From: a virus | Direction: 5' to 3' (one strand) | DNA length: 22,275 nt | IMG/VR virus record: IMGVR_UViG_3300035698_000863 | Coordinates: 1 to 22,275 of that record | Shown: one piece after another, positions 1 through 5,377 of the stretch | Position numbering within the stretch: position 1 is the first letter of the stretch | Layout of the letters: every line of letters begins with the position of its first letter | The notes under the pieces: generated by a model | The model's database searches: none | Seen by the model: only the letters and a program-made list of their open reading frames with translations | Told to the model about the DNA's origin: nothing | Program-made: the position numbers and the translations under genes

Positions 1-33
1 CCAATGATAAACATAAAATCTATTAGTATTCAT
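1..33 (-). CDS. start of a late gene leaving the window (frame uncertain)
   Basis: Downstream of a T4-type late promoter, two reading frames stay open to the window edge. One starts with ATG at 33 and reads MNTNRFYVYHW. The other starts with ATG at 14 and reads MFII. The first ATG lies only five bases past the promoter box, so that start would be nearly leaderless, which favours the second. On the other hand, the F-Y-V-Y-H string resembles the opening of GIY-YIG nuclease domains. Neither start has a clear ribosome binding site. Too little is visible to assign a function. Confidence 0.25.
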   Translation of the reverse strand, partial: MNTNRFYVYHW

Positions 34-38
34 ATATC

Positions 39-46
39 TATTTATA
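39..46 (-). promoter_or_regulatory. T4-type late promoter (TATAAATA)
   Basis: The minus strand reads TATAAATA exactly, the consensus -10 box of T4 late promoters (recognised by gp55 with gp33 and the sliding clamp). It lies between the stop of the spanin-like gene and the gene leaving the left edge. The intergenic position and perfect match support a real promoter for the next late gene. Confidence 0.7.
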
Positions 47-67
47 CAATAAGGAACATAGTAAAGA

Positions 68-538
68 TTAATAATCTATAAAATTCGGATTTGCTATTGA
101 CGGACATTCTGAATTAATTTCAGACTTCTTTGTAGCATTCTTTTCCTTATCTGTTAAAGGTGAGCCACTAGCAATCTCTATACATCTTGTCGCCAGTTTA
201 CTTGCACCGTTTGTTATTCGTTCAATAGTTTCTGTTCTCTGTATGGCTAACTTACCAACGTCTCTATTCTTTTTATTAAATCTTTTATCTAAATCTTCTA
301 AATCTTTTTTAAGTACATTCACCAACTCATTTATCTTATTGTTAGCGTCTAGTATCTTTTTAAAATCTTTCTTTTGGTTTACTATGAGTTCTTTCTGCTC
401 TGTGACGGCAGATTCTAACTTGATTTGATTTGCTTTTAATGTAGCATTATCAGACCTTAATTTCATAACGTAGGCACCAGCACCGGCAAGACCAGCAACC
501 ATTACACCTATCATTATCATTCTCATAGAACCAAACAT
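68..538 (-). CDS. membrane-anchored coiled-coil protein, possible i-spanin
   Basis: A 156-residue protein. A short start (MFGSMR) leads into a hydrophobic segment at about residues 7-25 (MIMIGVMVAGLAGAGAYVM), then a charged, probably coiled-coil region at about 28-105 rich in Lys, Glu, Asp and Asn. The C-terminus has two cysteines (ATRCIEIASG and ECPS). One N-terminal membrane anchor followed by a periplasmic coiled coil is the layout of inner-membrane spanins (Rz-like), which help break the outer envelope at lysis. The gene begins one base after the stop of a 34-aa membrane peptide, with a DUF1353-like gene before that, so the set may be a lysis cassette. The spanin role is inferred from architecture; I see no o-spanin lipoprotein embedded in it. 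It could also be a structural membrane-linked protein. Confidence 0.6.
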   Translation of the reverse strand: MFGSMRMIMIGVMVAGLAGAGAYVMKLRSDNATLKANQIKLESAVTEQKELIVNQKKDFKKILDANNKINELVNVLKKDLEDLDKRFNKKNRDVGKLAIQRTETIERITNGASKLATRCIEIASGSPLTDKEKNATKKSEINSECPSIANPNFIDY

Positions 539-539
539 A

Positions 540-644
540 TTATTTCTTTCTTAATTTTTTCATAGCATTTAAGATGTCTTCAAACTTTTCGTTGACATAC
601 CATCCTAATATAAAACCGATTAATAGTCCAATTGTTAAAAACAT
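540..644 (-). CDS. 34-aa single-pass membrane peptide, possible holin-like
   Basis: A small gene between the DUF1353-like and spanin-like genes. It reads from ATG at 644 to TAA at 540-542 and encodes MFLTIGLLIGFILGWY, then a charged tail (VNEKFEDILNAMKKLRKK). The first 16 residues form one hydrophobic helix with glycines; the rest is an amphipathic, basic tail facing the other side. The stop is one base before the ATG of the next gene, so the two are probably translationally coupled. Small one-pass peptides next to spanin-like genes can be holins or pinholins, but nothing here proves that. Confidence 0.6.
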   Translation of the reverse strand: MFLTIGLLIGFILGWYVNEKFEDILNAMKKLRKK

Positions 645-645
645 A

Positions 646-1218
646 TTACTTATCTCTCTTTCTGTGTCCGTTCCATGCCATAAATCCACCAATTCTTAAT
701 GCCCAATAGGCAAGGTAGTTTAGGAAATGAAAACCATTTACTTCAATATTTATATCTCTAAAAATTTTATCTGCTTCTTTTTGGTTAAGAAGTAATAGAG
801 GCTGACTTTTTATTTTAGGTCTTAAACTTGCATATTTATATGCCCAATCATGTACAAGACCACCAATTAGTAGTACACCTACTGGTGATAAGAAAGTTGC
901 TAGGAATTTAGGTACACTTGCACCATCAAATTCAAAACCTTTTGGTACTATATAATCGTTGCCTTTTAAAGTATATTCAAAGTCTTTTATGATAGTCCAC
1001 TTTCTAGTGCCTAATAACCACAAAATGATTGCTGACCAAAAACCTTTACCTTTGGTAGCAATTCTAATTGGCTGCATATGTGGTAATTCTTTGTATTTAA
1101 ACCCAATTGTTTTGCCTGATAGTTTATCACACAAGTTGATGATAAAACCTAATATTATTAATGCAATTAAAACTGACCATTGCCAAAATTTAACCGCTAA
1201 TGCAATAATTATTTCCAT
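646..1218 (-). CDS. DUF1353-like membrane protein
   Basis: A 190-residue protein with an AGGAG ribosome site just ahead of ATG at 1218. Residues about 3-29 are a hydrophobic membrane helix, with a possible second segment near 60-70. The core carries the two signatures I associate with DUF1353: GFEFDGASVP (94-103) and VHDWAYKYA (122-130), followed by a Lys/Glu-rich stretch and a C-terminal hydrophobic region. DUF1353 proteins occur in many tailed phages; their biochemical role is not settled, although the conserved His-Asp and Asp residues have a catalytic look. The position directly upstream of two membrane genes hints at a role at the cell envelope or in lysis. The family call is from motif memory. 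Confidence 0.7.
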   Translation of the reverse strand: MEIIIALAVKFWQWSVLIALIILGFIINLCDKLSGKTIGFKYKELPHMQPIRIATKGKGFWSAIILWLLGTRKWTIIKDFEYTLKGNDYIVPKGFEFDGASVPKFLATFLSPVGVLLIGGLVHDWAYKYASLRPKIKSQPLLLLNQKEADKIFRDINIEVNGFHFLNYLAYWALRIGGFMAWNGHRKRDK

Positions 1219-1225
1219 AATACTC

Positions 1226-1567
1226 CTAATTTTTTGTTTTTTTCTTTTTCAAATAATCCTTTATGGGTTTTGAAATTTTATCCATTATCTTTTTTTTAAA
1301 GGGAGATTTTTCACTAATAAGTCCTTTTTCCTTTAAATGATTATATAGAGCTGTATTTTTATTTACATCTTCAATTTCTGTATATCTTGTTTTCTTTTTT
1401 TTAACTTTTGTTTGTGGTTTTACAGCAGTAGTAGCCCTCTGATCCGCACTAGGCTGAGGAGGTCTATCAGTAGAACCTAAACTAGCCATTGGTCTATATG
1501 AGTCTAAACTTCCAATGGAAACTCCACCCATACCATAAGATTCAAGATGTTTTTTAAATGATTTCAT
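1226..1567 (-). CDS. basic late protein with capsid-targeting-like N-terminus
   Basis: A 113-residue protein beginning MKSFKKHLESYG, one of the set in this window that shares a short M-K-x-F start. The middle is Ser/Pro/Gly-rich and probably disordered (about residues 15-45). The second half is very basic, with runs such as KVKKKKTRY, KSPFKKKI and YLKKKKTKN. The start overlaps the stop of the previous gene as ATGA, so the two are coupled. I do not recognise the family. The strong positive charge would suit DNA or scaffold contact inside a head, but that is a guess. Confidence 0.6.
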   Translation of the reverse strand: MKSFKKHLESYGMGGVSIGSLDSYRPMASLGSTDRPPQPSADQRATTAVKPQTKVKKKKTRYTEIEDVNKNTALYNHLKEKGLISEKSPFKKKIMDKISKPIKDYLKKKKTKN

Positions 1568-1926
1568 TTTATATTGTATCTCTTTTTAAATGATTTTTTT
1601 TCTTCTATATTTTTAATTTCAACTTCGGTTTCAATGCCATTCATTTTATCAATAAAATTATCTACTTTATCTAAACCATCTAATATAGATTTTAGAACAA
1701 CGTTGTTATTATCATTATTTTCTTTAATTCTTCTTTTGAGTGGTTTTGCAAACATCAAAGGATCTCTTACTTCATCCTCGTCCTTTTTTTTCTTTTTAAC
1801 ACCAGGTTCAACAGATGGTGGCAGCGAAACATTAGAACCATCGCCTACTGCATTGGCAGGTGCGTCTTCTTCCATAGGACTTTTATTGATAATCTCATCA
1901 ATCATATCTTTATAATTTTTCGGCAT
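1564..1926 (-). CDS. conserved late phage protein, unknown function
   Basis: A 120-residue protein. I place the start at ATG 1926 because GCGGAG lies seven bases upstream; an in-frame ATG at 1932 would sit almost on that site. It begins MPKNYKDMIDEII, then has a Pro/Gly/Ser-rich linker (EEDAPANAVGDGSNVS and VEPGVKKKKKDEDE), then a charged second half with a possible helix at about residues 75-100. The A-P-A-N-A-V-G-D-G linker followed by a lysine run is, as I recall it, a recurring pattern in marine T4-like phage proteins. It overlaps the preceding gene by 17 bases and the following gene by ATGA. Function unknown. Confidence 0.6.
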   Translation of the reverse strand: MPKNYKDMIDEIINKSPMEEDAPANAVGDGSNVSLPPSVEPGVKKKKKDEDEVRDPLMFAKPLKRRIKENNDNNNVVLKSILDGLDKVDNFIDKMNGIETEVEIKNIEEKKSFKKRYNIK

Positions 1927-2404
1927 AAACATTCTCCGCTATAAACCCTTTTCCAGATTGATATACATCTACACCAAAAGCTGTTATAAAAGGTTCTTGT
2001 TTTGATTTATCAAAATCATTTTCAATGATTTCTCTTTGTTCATTTAACATGGTGTTGTATAAATTACTTTCTTTTAAATAACTAATTAAAGTTGATTCTA
2101 TGATTAACTTATGTTTAGATATTTCTGAATTTTCTTTTAACAGTAATGCAAGGGCAACTGAAAACCCAGCTAAGGAACTTTTTAATCCTAATTTTTGTAT
2201 AATTCTTTTTAGATTGAATACAAATCTATGAAGTATAGTATAAGCATCCTTTTCAGACTCGGTGTTTAAATCCCTATTCTTTCTTAATACTTTACCATTC
2301 TGATCAATAATACCAAACTTATAGGCTTCTTGGTTTTTCCAATCTGTCGCCATTAATTTAACTATTCTATAAGTTATTAGTAAATCTATACCTCTATTCG
2401 CCAT
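1910..2404 (-). CDS. conserved T4-like marine phage protein, unknown function
   Basis: A 164-residue protein starting at ATG 2404, whose first base is shared with the stop of the preceding gene (TAATG), so translation is coupled. An upstream in-frame extension to 2512 exists but overlaps the neighbour and has low-complexity, Cys/Arg-rich translation, so I reject it. The sequence opens MANRGIDLLITYRIVKLMAT, then IIDQNGKVLRK, KDAYTILHRFVFNLKRII and an aliphatic helical segment. This pattern (short start, 'yRIvk.la', 'kDAYt.lhRfvfNLKRii') matches a conserved protein I recall from cyanophages and pelagiphages and is probably virion- or assembly-related. No enzyme motif is visible. Confidence 0.6.
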   Translation of the reverse strand: MANRGIDLLITYRIVKLMATDWKNQEAYKFGIIDQNGKVLRKNRDLNTESEKDAYTILHRFVFNLKRIIQKLGLKSSLAGFSVALALLLKENSEISKHKLIIESTLISYLKESNLYNTMLNEQREIIENDFDKSKQEPFITAFGVDVYQSGKGFIAENVYAEKL

Positions 2405-2775
2405 TATAGTTCCTTTAACATATTGTTTATTTCCATATCTACAACTACACCATCTAATTCGTGTGGATACAAATATGTCAAATAATCTAAAACAGATTTT
2501 AAAGCTGGCCAATATTGCACGTCTAACTTATACAATAATAAAGTAACCGTAGCCTCTACACCAAAAACATTCTGTAAAACTATGATATGATTAACCACAA
2601 GTCGGACATTAAAATCCTCTTCTTTTGCAATCACATATTTGCGAAATAACCTTTTAAGATATTTAAATCTTTTCAGGTCTTCATAAAACTCCTTCTCTTT
2701 TTCCAGAGTAGGATTATCATAATTTTTCAAAGCAAACAATAACCAATTGTCTTTAGTAATCTGTTTAAACATCAT
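2404..2775 (-). CDS. DUF7207-like conserved phage protein
   Basis: A 123-residue helical protein. Two adjacent ATGs (2775 and 2772) are possible starts; the second gives MFKQITKDNWLLFALKNYDN. Key strings are the N-terminal aromatic segment (NWLLFALKNYDNP), EFYEDLKRFKYLKRLFRKY and VVNHIIVLQNVFGVEA. These resemble the small 'FKELD..tFLLFAmknY.NP...EFydDL.R.KYikrL' family common in T4-like marine phages (I believe annotated as DUF7207). It has no catalytic motif or signal peptide and probably forms a helical bundle. Its stop is fused to the next start (TAATG). The family assignment is from memory. Confidence 0.65.
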   Translation of the reverse strand: MMFKQITKDNWLLFALKNYDNPTLEKEKEFYEDLKRFKYLKRLFRKYVIAKEEDFNVRLVVNHIIVLQNVFGVEATVTLLLYKLDVQYWPALKSVLDYLTYLYPHELDGVVVDMEINNMLKEL

Positions 2776-2791
2776 AATCTAATAATTTATA

Positions 2792-3226
2792 TTATATTAG
2801 CTTAGCGTAAACCTTTGATGTATTGTTGTTTAATTTTTCATATTTAAACTCGATCTTCAATCCGCCAGCTTTTCTGTGTGAAATGCCATCATCATTTATT
2901 ACATCTTCAGGTTTAGTATCAGTATCTTTTCCGTATCTTCCGCCAAACTGTTTAACTTCAAGTGTTACAGTTCCTTTTTTGCCTTCTAAAGTTACATTAC
3001 CGAAACCTAATCCAATTCTTGCTAACTTTTCTTTTAGTTCACTAATTGCAACTTCAGGATTTATGTATTCTCTATCTGCAATAGCTCCTACAAAAGCATT
3101 AACTGCTTCCAATACTTTAGGATTTTCAATATTATGAACGCCGATATTACTATCTTCCACTGAATTGGAATTTACTGTACCAACGCCGTCAACTTTTTCT
3201 TTAATGTGTTGTTTAAATGTTTTCAT
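2792..3226 (-). CDS. late protein with capsid-targeting-like N-terminus
   Basis: A 144-residue protein. I choose ATG 3226, giving MKTFKQHIKEKVDG; the longer in-frame version to 3268 begins with a TTG and a lysine-rich tract that is really the preceding small gene read in another frame. The first ten residues match the T4 internal-protein leader (MKTYQEFIAEA) in spacing, with I-K-E as a candidate cleavage site. A Ser/Asn-rich linker follows (about 15-33), then a helical region (LEAVNAFVGAI, about 39-50) and a predicted beta-rich C-terminus with basic strands (VTLEVKQFGGRYG, LKIEFKYEKL). The preceding 45-aa gene overlaps it by 14 bases. Function unknown; the leader suggests packaging in the head. 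Confidence 0.6.
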   Translation of the reverse strand: MKTFKQHIKEKVDGVGTVNSNSVEDSNIGVHNIENPKVLEAVNAFVGAIADREYINPEVAISELKEKLARIGLGFGNVTLEGKKGTVTLEVKQFGGRYGKDTDTKPEDVINDDGISHRKAGGLKIEFKYEKLNNNTSKVYAKLI

Positions 3227-3350
3227 TTTTTTCCTCTTTATTTTCTTTCTTTGATTCAGGAGTTTCAACAGTTTCTTTATTATCTGCTAAAACATCTTCT
3301 TCAAAATCTTTTAAATTTTCGTCAATAATATGAGATTTAAATCTTTTCAT
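3213..3350 (-). CDS. 45-aa acidic small protein with M-K-x-F leader
   Basis: A short gene from ATG 3350 to TAA 3213-3215. It begins MKRFKSHIIDENLKDF and continues as a Glu/Lys/Asp-rich tail ending KEEKNENI. The ATG shares one base with the stop of the preceding coiled-coil gene (TAATG), and the 3' end overlaps the next start by 14 bases, which is the coupling style seen across this operon. Its leader aligns with those of neighbouring late proteins, and I-D-E at 9-11 is a candidate gp21-type cleavage site. The high charge and lack of hydrophobic core suggest a disordered peptide, comparable in style to T4 head-internal or core peptides. Coding status rests on overlap pattern and leader similarity. 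Confidence 0.5.
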   Translation of the reverse strand: MKRFKSHIIDENLKDFEEDVLADNKETVETPESKKENKEEKNENI

Positions 3351-3589
3351 TAACTTGTTGCAAGGTTCAAAGCAGCCGCTTTTTCTTTAGGCATTTCTGT
3401 TTTGGTATCCTCTGTTTTTGTTAATTTTAAAAACTTATCACACTGCTGTATAGCACCATAAATTGCATTTAAATTATTTCTTGCACCTTTGGTATCATTT
3501 TCCATTTTTTTAATGTTCTCACTTAAAATATCAAAATCTTTTTTTAATATATCACGTTCTTCTTGTAATACTTTTTCATCAATTGTCAT
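3350..3589 (-). CDS. small coiled-coil phage protein
   Basis: A 79-residue protein with an AAGGA site six bases before ATG 3589. Residues about 5-55 form a continuous charged helix with heptad-like spacing (VLQEERDILKKDFDILSENI), followed by GARNNLNAIYGAIQQCDKFL and a Lys/Thr-rich tail. No catalytic motif. Similar small 'r..L...l..l.GAiq.cd.fL' proteins are common beside virion genes in marine myoviruses, where they may act as chaperones or tail-associated parts; that link is inference. It lies 19 bases after the virion-type gene at 3609 and is coupled by TAATG to the next small gene. Confidence 0.6.
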   Translation of the reverse strand: MTIDEKVLQEERDILKKDFDILSENIKKMENDTKGARNNLNAIYGAIQQCDKFLKLTKTEDTKTEMPKEKAAALNLATS

Positions 3590-3608
3590 AATTTTCCTTT
3601 AATTAATA

Positions 3609-4070
3609 TTATGATACCGTGTATCCTTGGCCACCAATAATATTCCAGTTTGAATTTTTAAATATTAATGTAACTGTTTCCCCTGGAGCATTAAGAAGAA
3701 CGTTTGAATATCCTCTTAAATTACTAGGTGTAATTGTTTGAATGTATGTTCCGCCTGTTGATGTATTAATAATTGTTTTAATTTGTCCATTTGCACCATC
3801 AGCTAATGTGATTGTTGCTGTGCCAGATGTTCCAACAACTTCTGTTATTGGCGTAGTAACGTTAGCTACTAGTGTAGTTGAACCATCACTAGTTAGTGAT
3901 TGAGATGTTGAATTTAAACCTAACCAACTTGGAATGTTATTAAAAACATTTTCTGCTGATATTTTTTTATTGATTGGTGTTACTAACGGATCATCCACTA
4001 TGTGGAATAAATCGCCAGCTGCTAATGCGTCACCTAAATCGGTCAACGCCGTAATTTTCTTATCTGCCAT
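3609..4070 (-). CDS. putative virion structural protein (fibre/decoration type)
   Basis: A 153-residue protein with an AGGAG ribosome site ahead of ATG 4070. The N-terminus (MADKKITALTDLGDALAAGD, then LFHIVDDPLVTPINKKI) is a typical phage virion adaptor opening: 'MAdkkITaLtdlg...aagDlfhiVDdp..tP.NKKi' often starts tail-fibre, neck or decoration proteins in marine phages. The remainder is Thr/Ser/Gly-rich and looks like beta strands (TSGTATITLADGANGQ, SNVLLNAPGETVTLIFK, ending NWNIIGGQGYTVS). No signal peptide or catalytic motif. The gene has its own hairpin-rich leader and sits in the block after the late promoter at 4810. The exact place in the particle cannot be told from sequence. Confidence 0.7.
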   Translation of the reverse strand: MADKKITALTDLGDALAAGDLFHIVDDPLVTPINKKISAENVFNNIPSWLGLNSTSQSLTSDGSTTLVANVTTPITEVVGTSGTATITLADGANGQIKTIINTSTGGTYIQTITPSNLRGYSNVLLNAPGETVTLIFKNSNWNIIGGQGYTVS

Positions 4071-4088
4071 TTTGTTTTCTCCTGTTAA

Positions 4089-4123
4089 CCCTTTCGGGAA
4101 TGCTACTCTAGGTATTTGCCTAG
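4089..4123 (-). promoter_or_regulatory. two hairpins in the leader of the 153-aa virion gene
   Basis: On the minus strand the leader holds CTAGG-CAAATA-CCTAG (4123-4108) and then CCC-GAAA-GGG, a GNRA tetraloop hairpin (4098-4089). The second ends 6 bases before AGGAG. These could protect a processed 5' end or tune translation of the downstream gene. Confidence 0.4.
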
Positions 4124-4149
4124 ATCAATTTACTCATATAGTATATATA

Positions 4150-4170
4150 AGGGCAGCCAAAGACCGCCCT
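4150..4170 (-). terminator. hairpin between two virion genes (terminator or processing site)
   Basis: The minus strand reads AGGGCGGTC-TTT-GGCTGCCCT, a stem of nine pairs including two G-U pairs, the most GC-rich hairpin seen in the window. It starts 18 bases after the stop of the Ig-like virion gene. The following bases (TTATATATA) form only a weak U tract, so it may be a partial terminator or an RNA-stability element rather than a full stop. Confidence 0.55.
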
Positions 4171-4187
4171 CATATAATAAGTTGTTA

Positions 4188-4760
4188 CTATGCTACTACT
4201 GTAACTGAACCAGCCGCTGTACCTATGCCAGCAGCGTTAGTTATAGTAGATACAGTCACTGTACCTAAGTCTTTAACTGTACCACCGTTTAATGCCATAG
4301 CGTTTGCACCAATTACCATTACATCACCGTCATTTGTAGCTCCGTTAGCCGCTGCTATTACTAATGTAAATAATAGTTCGTTAGTTCCTGAACCACTTGC
4401 ATAAGATAATACGTGTGGACCTCTACCTGTACCTGCACCTTCGTTACCGTTTGTAACTGAAAGTTGTGGTGTACCTGTAACTGTAACTGCTTCGTTGAAT
4501 CTAGCTAGTACGGACATTGTGAAACCAGCAGACTTATCGTAAACAGTGTTTACAAATTCTAATTCTGTGATATTCGCCGTACCCATATTCACGTTTAATC
4601 CTCCGATTGCTACTAATACTTCAGGATCCGCTGATGTACTTCCGTTTCCGGTTAATATTGATCCAGCTTCTCTAACCCAACCTCGTGCTGTAGCGTAGAC
4701 TTCTTTAGCTTCAGCTGTAGTCAAATTTTTGGGCTTGATATCATTTCCCCATAAAGACAT
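4188..4760 (-). CDS. putative virion decoration protein with Ig-like domain
   Basis: A 190-residue protein behind AAAAGGAGAG and a late promoter. The N-terminus (MSLWGNDIKPKNLTTAEAKE, then VYATARGWVREAG) is a phage-virion type opening, with WGN and GWV motifs. From about residue 75 the sequence looks like a bacterial Ig-like beta domain: FNEAVTVTGTPQLSV, HVLSYASGSGTNELLFTLVI, NGATNDGDVMVIGANAMALN. This pattern resembles surface repeat domains in which F-x-E-x-V-x-V-T-G opens a strand. It is Gly/Thr/Ala-rich and poor in Cys. Probable role: head or tail surface decoration made late in infection. The palindrome and late box just upstream fit high late expression. The precise location is unknown. 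Confidence 0.7.
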   Translation of the reverse strand: MSLWGNDIKPKNLTTAEAKEVYATARGWVREAGSILTGNGSTSADPEVLVAIGGLNVNMGTANITELEFVNTVYDKSAGFTMSVLARFNEAVTVTGTPQLSVTNGNEGAGTGRGPHVLSYASGSGTNELLFTLVIAAANGATNDGDVMVIGANAMALNGGTVKDLGTVTVSTITNAAGIGTAAGSVTVVA

Positions 4761-4794
4761 AATTCTCTCCTTTTTTAAATTTATAAATTTATCG

Positions 4795-4806
4795 TTGTTA
4801 TAACAA
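4795..4806. repeat. 12-bp perfect palindrome TTGTTATAACAA
   Basis: TTGTTATAACAA is its own reverse complement. It begins four bases downstream of the TATAAATA late box, so it covers the expected transcription start. It could form a small hairpin at the 5' end of the transcript or be a protein site; chance occurrence in AT-rich DNA is also possible. Confidence 0.35.
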
Positions 4807-4809
4807 TAC

Positions 4810-4817
4810 TATTTATA
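4810..4817 (-). promoter_or_regulatory. T4-type late promoter (TATAAATA)
   Basis: Exact TATAAATA on the minus strand in the 117-base gap between the HAD nucleotidase gene and the Ig-like virion gene, 50 bases upstream of the latter's ATG. The match and placement ahead of a virion gene make this a convincing late promoter. Confidence 0.8.
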
Positions 4818-4877
4818 TGATTTGATTGTTTGTAATGTAAGTATTATGCAAAATTGAAGGTTTCCGCCTATACAATC

Positions 4878-5372
4878 TTACTTAAATCCTAATTTTTTTA
4901 ATTCAGTTATTGTATTTGATGTTGTTGTATGTCGTATTCCTATACCACCTCTTTGTTGAAATTGAGATGTATTTTTTAAATAATCATCTATTAATATGGT
5001 AGGTTTTCCTATTAATGTTGCAAAGTTTTGCTTTTGCATCCTTTTAACTAGATTAATTCTGCCTGTACCAATACCTAAGTTTGTTCTTGCCCAATGCGAT
5101 TTACCTGGTATACAATTAGGATCAAAAGTTTCTTCAACATACGCCGATAGTATGTGTGGATTATATTTTTTAATAAAGTTCCAGAGTTGTTGACCACCTG
5201 GAGTCCAAGGAAGAGTATGCCAAAATCTGGGAATAGATTTTATTTGATTCCACTTTTCCTTTTTATCTCCATAAGACCATTTGTCTATAGAAGTACCTAA
5301 TACTTTTTCAACACCTTTGGCGAAGTCACAAAGAACTCCATCCATATCACAATATATTCTAGGTAACTCCAT
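4878..5372 (-). CDS. HAD-family 5'-nucleotidase-like phosphatase
   Basis: A 164-residue HAD-superfamily protein of the 5'(3')-deoxyribonucleotidase type. Motif I is IYCDMDGVLCDF (6-17), with nucleophile Asp9 and acid/base Asp11. Motif II is probably ILSAY with Ser76, motif III a Lys near 91 (GKSHW), and motif IV LIDDY with Asp129-Asp130. The short length and small cap (about 18-65) fit single-domain phage nucleotidases that dephosphorylate nucleoside monophosphates. It is the last gene before the late promoter at 4810 and lies 5 bases after the preceding gene. Together with the adenylate kinase and nucleotidyltransferase upstream it suggests nucleotide turnover as a theme. Substrate cannot be read from sequence; a polynucleotide 3'-phosphatase-type role is possible. 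Confidence 0.8.
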   Translation of the reverse strand: MELPRIYCDMDGVLCDFAKGVEKVLGTSIDKWSYGDKKEKWNQIKSIPRFWHTLPWTPGGQQLWNFIKKYNPHILSAYVEETFDPNCIPGKSHWARTNLGIGTGRINLVKRMQKQNFATLIGKPTILIDDYLKNTSQFQQRGGIGIRHTTTSNTITELKKLGFK

Positions 5373-5377
5373 TTAAA

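Noticed and set aside
833-840. A fourth exact TATAAATA on the minus strand
   Set aside because: It lies inside the DUF1353-like gene, encoding Tyr-Lys-Tyr, with no gene start close downstream; a chance match is likely in AT-rich coding DNA.
1574-1915. Plus-strand open frames throughout the window, for example 1574-1915 and 3934-4404
   Set aside because: They are antisense to convincing minus-strand genes, have Ser/Leu/Phe-rich shadow composition and no ribosome sites or known motifs.
2460-2490. TTGACA on the minus strand inside the 123-aa gene as another promoter
   Set aside because: No acceptable -10 box lies 16-18 bases downstream, and the site is inside coding sequence.
2405-2512. N-terminal extension of the 164-aa gene
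   Set aside because: It overlaps the preceding gene fully, has an odd Cys/Arg-rich translation, and the TAATG-coupled ATG at 2404 fits the operon pattern.
3227-3268. Longer TTG start for the 144-aa leader protein
   Set aside because: The extension is a lysine-rich out-of-frame reading of the 45-aa gene; starting at 3226 gives the MKTF leader shared by neighbours.
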